A stretch of 9,148 bases of DNA from assembly GCA_964462145.1 (NCBI GenBank), contig CAYWYB010000214.1, positions 1 to 9,148 on the forward strand, written 5' to 3'. This DNA comes from GCA-2731375 sp964462145. GTDB taxonomy: Bacteria; Pseudomonadota; Alphaproteobacteria; GCA-2731375. Both the position numbers and the translations under genes were made by a program. Shown here in pieces: positions 6,390 to 9,148 of the stretch. Positions within the stretch are counted from its first letter, which is position 1, and each line of letters opens with the position of its first letter. The notes under the pieces are model-generated. The model saw only the letters and a list, made by a program, of their open reading frames with translations. It was not told where the DNA came from and made no database searches.

Positions 6390-7550
6390 ATGAAGATTGC
6401 CGTAATGAAAGAACGGCGGGCGGATGAGCGGCGGGTGGCGGCAACGCCCGAAACCGTGAAGAAGTTCGTTGGTCTTGGCGTCGACGTCGTGGTCGAGGCC
6501 GGCGCCGGTAGCGCCACTCATATCGCGGATAGTGAATTTCAGGAGGTCGGCGCCGTAATCGCCGCCGATGCTGCCGCCGCCCTTGATGGCGCGGATGTGG
6601 TCCTGAAAGTACGCCGCCCGATCATGGATGACGAGGACGAAGGTCCGAACGAGCTGGTGCAAATGGCCAAGGGCCAGGCCTTGATCGCCATGCTCAACCC
6701 TCTGATCCGCCGTTCTGACTGCGACGCTTATGCAGCCGCGGGCGTTGATGCCTATGCCATGGAACTGATGCCGCGCATCACCCGGGCGCAAAGCATGGAT
6801 GTGCTCTCCAGCCAGGCCAATTTGGCCGGCTACAAGGCGGTGTTGGATGCGACCGAGGAATATGATCGCGCCCTGCCCATGATGATGACGGCGGCGGGCA
6901 CCATTGCCCCGGCCAAGATTTTCGTCATGGGGGCCGGCGTTGCCGGTTTGCAAGCGATTGCCACGGCACGCCGTCTGGGCGCCGTGGTTTCGGCCACGGA
7001 TGTGCGCCCCGTCGCCAAGGAACAGGTGGAAAGCCTGGGTGCGAAATTCGTCATGGTCGAGGACGAGGAGACGGCGCAGGCCGAAACCGCCGCCGGCTAT
7101 GCCAAGGAAATGAGCGAGGAATATCAGAAAAAGCAGGCCGCGCTCATTGCCGAGACTATTTCCAAACAGGATATCGTGATTTGCACCGCGTTGATCCCTG
7201 GCCGCGCGGCGCCGACCCTGGTGGACGAGGCCATGGTGGCCTCCATGCGGCCCGGATCGGTCATTGTCGATCTGGCGGTGGAGAACGGCGGCAATTGCAC
7301 CCTGTCGAAAATGGGCGAGGTGGTGGATGCCAATGGCGTCAAGATCGTCGGCCATTCGAACTTCCCGGCCCGGCTGGCGGTTGATGCCTCCAGCCTGTAT
7401 GCCCGAAATCTTTTCAATTTTCTGTCGCCCCATATCGATGGCGAAAATGGCAACCTGTCCTTTGATTTCGAGGATGAGACCGTGTCCGGCGTCTGCCTGA
7501 CCCGTGATGGTGCCATCGTCCATCCGATGTTGAGCGAAAAGGAGTCCTAA
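6390..7550 (+). CDS. pntAA: Proton-translocating NAD(P) transhydrogenase subunit alpha 1 (NAD(H)-binding)
   Basis: This is the soluble domain I subunit, which binds NADH and passes hydride to NADP+ on PntB at the cytoplasmic membrane face, generating NADPH at the expense of proton-motive force. The 386-aa length fits the separate R. rubrum-type alpha 1 subunit (about 384 aa). Residues known from R. rubrum are present two positions later: R129, the RQD-loop Q134, D137 and S140 (in RAQSMDVLSS), and D204 after the dinucleotide fold GAGVAG (181-186). The mobile loop GYAKEM has Y237 and M241. The C-terminus ends with SGVCLTRDGAIVHPML. The start is set by GGAAG before the ATG at 6390 and by the family N-terminus MKIAVMKER. 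There is no fused membrane segment: that part is encoded by pntAB, 3 nt downstream. It is the first gene of the pnt operon. Confidence 0.97.
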   Translation: MKIAVMKERRADERRVAATPETVKKFVGLGVDVVVEAGAGSATHIADSEFQEVGAVIAADAAAALDGADVVLKVRRPIMDDEDEGPNELVQMAKGQALIAMLNPLIRRSDCDAYAAAGVDAYAMELMPRITRAQSMDVLSSQANLAGYKAVLDATEEYDRALPMMMTAAGTIAPAKIFVMGAGVAGLQAIATARRLGAVVSATDVRPVAKEQVESLGAKFVMVEDEETAQAETAAGYAKEMSEEYQKKQAALIAETISKQDIVICTALIPGRAAPTLVDEAMVASMRPGSVIVDLAVENGGNCTLSKMGEVVDANGVKIVGHSNFPARLAVDASSLYARNLFNFLSPHIDGENGNLSFDFEDETVSGVCLTRDGAIVHPMLSEKES

Positions 7551-7553
7551 GCA

Positions 7554-7853
7554 ATGGATGTGGCGAATAGCATTGATCCATTCATCTATCGTCTGGCGAT
7601 TTTCGTGCTGGCGATTTTTGTCGGTTACTACGTGGTTTGGTCTGTGACGGCGGCGTTGCATACGCCCCTGATGTCGGTCACCAACGCCATCTCCTCCGTG
7701 ATTATCGTCGGCGCCTTGATCGCCGCCGGCCCGGTAGAGATGTCCTTGTCCAAGGTTCTGGGCGCCGTGGCCATCGGCCTGGCGGCGGTAAACATATTTG
7801 GCGGCTTTCTTGTCACCCAGCGCATGCTGGCCATGTACAAGAAAAAGCAGTAG
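7554..7853 (+). CDS. pntAB: Proton-translocating NAD(P) transhydrogenase subunit alpha 2 (membrane)
   Basis: This small 99-aa integral membrane protein supplies the alpha-side helices of the proton channel domain (domain II). Three hydrophobic segments are visible: about 12-33 (RLAIFVLAIFVGYYVVW onward), 41-60 (TNAISSVIIVGALIAAG) and 66-88 (VLGAVAIGLAAVNIFGG). A conserved tail LVTQRMLAMYKKKQ follows. These match TM2-4 of the E. coli alpha subunit, and the separate gene is the R. rubrum-type arrangement. A strong AAAAGGAG site ends 9 nt before the ATG, overlapping the end of pntAA; the gap between the two genes is 3 nt. The stop TAG (7851-7853) is part of the AGGGG ribosome site of pntB, so translation of the two is probably coupled. 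It must assemble with PntAA and PntB. Confidence 0.96.
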   Translation: MDVANSIDPFIYRLAIFVLAIFVGYYVVWSVTAALHTPLMSVTNAISSVIIVGALIAAGPVEMSLSKVLGAVAIGLAAVNIFGGFLVTQRMLAMYKKKQ

Positions 7854-7865
7854 GGGCCCAAGATA

Positions 7866-9148
7866 ATGTCGGCAAACCTGACGGCCCTGGCCTATTTGAT
7901 CGCCTCGGTCTTATTCATCATGGCCCTACGCGGCCTCTCTTCACCCGAATCCTCCCGCAGCGGCAACGTCTACGGCATGATTGGCATGGCCATCGCGGTG
8001 ATCACCACGGTGATCAACCCCGAAGTGGTCTCCTACACCTGGATCCTGACGGCCATGGTGATTGGTGGCGCGATCGGCGCCATTATCGCCCGGCGGATTG
8101 CCATGACGGATATGCCGCAGCTGGTGGCGGCGTTCCACAGCCTGGTCGGACTGGCCGCCGTGCTGGTCGCGGCGGCGGCGTTCTATAACCCGGCCGCCTA
8201 TGGCATCGCCGATGCGGACGGTATGTTGAAGCTGGCCAGTCGCATCGAAATGGGCATCGGCGTCGTGGTTGGCGCCATTACCTTTTCAGGCTCCATCATC
8301 GCTTTCGGCAAGCTGCAGGGTATCGTGACCGGTAACCCCATCACATTCCCCGGACAGCATGCGGTAAATGCCCTGATGGGTGCGGTGATCGTCGTGCTGG
8401 TGGTGCTGTTTGCCATCGGGCCCGAGTCCGAATGGTTCTGGGGCATGACCTTGCTGGCCTTTGCCCTGGGCTTTTTGCTGATTATTCCAATCGGCGGCGC
8501 CGATATGCCGGTTATCGTCTCGATGCTGAACAGCTATTCCGGCTGGGCCGCCGCCGGCATCGGCTTCACCTTGGAGAACACCGCGCTAATTATTACTGGC
8601 GCCTTGGTGGGTTCCTCGGGCGCCATTCTGTCCTACATCATGTGTAAGGCCATGAACCGCTCGTTCATCTCGGTTCTGCTGGGCGGCTTCGGCGGCGATA
8701 CGGCTGTTTCCGCCACCCGCAGCGATAAGCCGGTGAAATCCGGCAGCGCCGACGATGCGGCCTTCATCATGAAGAACGCTTCATCGGTGATCATCGTGCC
8801 GGGCTATGGCATGGCCGTGGCTCAGGCCCAGCATACGGTCCGGGAAATGGGCGATCTGCTGAAGGAACATGGCGTCAAGGTCACTTATGCCATTCACCCC
8901 GTGGCGGGCCGCATGCCCGGCCACATGAACGTGCTGCTGGCCGAGGCCAACGTTTCCTATGACGAGGTCTTCGAGTTGGAGGAGATCAATTCAGATTTCT
9001 CCAACACGGACGTGGCCTTTGTTATTGGCGCCAACGACGTCACCAACCCAGCCGCTCACGAGCCGGGCAGCCCGATTGCCGGTATGCCGATCCTGGACGT
9101 AGCTCGGGCGCGCACCTGTTTGTTCGTCAAACGCAGCCTCTCACCCGG
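7866..9148 (+). CDS. pntB: Proton-translocating NAD(P) transhydrogenase subunit beta (C-terminus cut by window edge)
   Basis: This subunit carries most of the proton channel and the NADP(H)-binding domain III. The 427 codons in the window are open without frameshift; the family is about 462 aa, so some 36 residues lie outside. The first half is strongly hydrophobic with several membrane helices, consistent with the nine of E. coli beta. H91 (in FHSLVGLAAV) and N222 (in MLNSYSGW) fall at the same numbers as the E. coli residues tied to proton translocation. Domain III shows GYGMAVAQAQ (313-322), HPVAGRMPGHMN (344-355, with H344 and R349) and GANDVTNPAA (388-397, with D391), all NADP-site landmarks. 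AGGGG at 7852-7856 lies 9 nt before the ATG, 12 nt after pntAB. No sign of degeneration. Confidence 0.97.
   Translation, partial: MSANLTALAYLIASVLFIMALRGLSSPESSRSGNVYGMIGMAIAVITTVINPEVVSYTWILTAMVIGGAIGAIIARRIAMTDMPQLVAAFHSLVGLAAVLVAAAAFYNPAAYGIADADGMLKLASRIEMGIGVVVGAITFSGSIIAFGKLQGIVTGNPITFPGQHAVNALMGAVIVVLVVLFAIGPESEWFWGMTLLAFALGFLLIIPIGGADMPVIVSMLNSYSGWAAAGIGFTLENTALIITGALVGSSGAILSYIMCKAMNRSFISVLLGGFGGDTAVSATRSDKPVKSGSADDAAFIMKNASSVIIVPGYGMAVAQAQHTVREMGDLLKEHGVKVTYAIHPVAGRMPGHMNVLLAEANVSYDEVFELEEINSDFSNTDVAFVIGANDVTNPAAHEPGSPIAGMPILDVARARTCLFVKRSLSP

Noticed and set aside
6339..7661. A 440-codon open frame on the minus strand opposite pntAA.
   Set aside because: It is antisense to a gene with full family motifs, is rich in His, Gly, Arg and Gln as expected for the complement of GC-biased codons, and matches no family I know. 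The same applies to the long antisense frames at 3202-3834, 3979-4533 and 4637-5437.

Overview
The window looks like an ordinary chromosomal segment of a high-GC alphaproteobacterium, probably Rhodospirillales. Pointers are the fused-type indolepyruvate ferredoxin oxidoreductase, the three-subunit (Rhodospirillum rubrum-type) proton-translocating transhydrogenase, a soluble ABC1 kinase and strong G/C bias at third codon positions. No ribosomal or transfer RNA, insertion sequence, CRISPR array, phage or defence gene is visible, and I see no new multi-gene system. Placement below family level is inference.

Left part, minus strand (1-2914): the N-terminal 472 codons of a fused indolepyruvate:ferredoxin oxidoreductase run off the left edge. 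Upstream of it, in the same direction and 94 nt away, lies a complete NtrC-type sigma-54-dependent response regulator with no histidine kinase in view. A short divergent intergenic region (2915-3006) separates this unit from the plus-strand genes. It holds a good sigma-70-like promoter for the regulator, overlapped by a sigma-54-like element, and a 14-bp tandem duplication at the start of the next gene.

Middle, plus strand (3007-6142): an M3-family (PepF-like) zinc oligoendopeptidase is followed 10 nt later by an ABC1/AarF/UbiB-family atypical kinase. The two are probably co-transcribed. The kinase is short, lacks the C-terminal membrane segments of true UbiB and has Ala in place of Gly in the family's KxGQ motif.

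Right part, plus strand (6143-9148): a 247-nt gap contains a near-perfect FNR/FixK-type palindrome placed exactly at the class II distance from a TATACC element, plus a second, constitutive-looking promoter. Then come pntAA, pntAB and pntB, tightly packed and each with its own ribosome binding site. They encode the NAD-binding subunit, a small three-helix membrane subunit and the membrane/NADP-binding subunit of the enzyme that uses proton-motive force to reduce NADP+ with NADH. pntB runs off the right edge about 36 codons short of its expected end.
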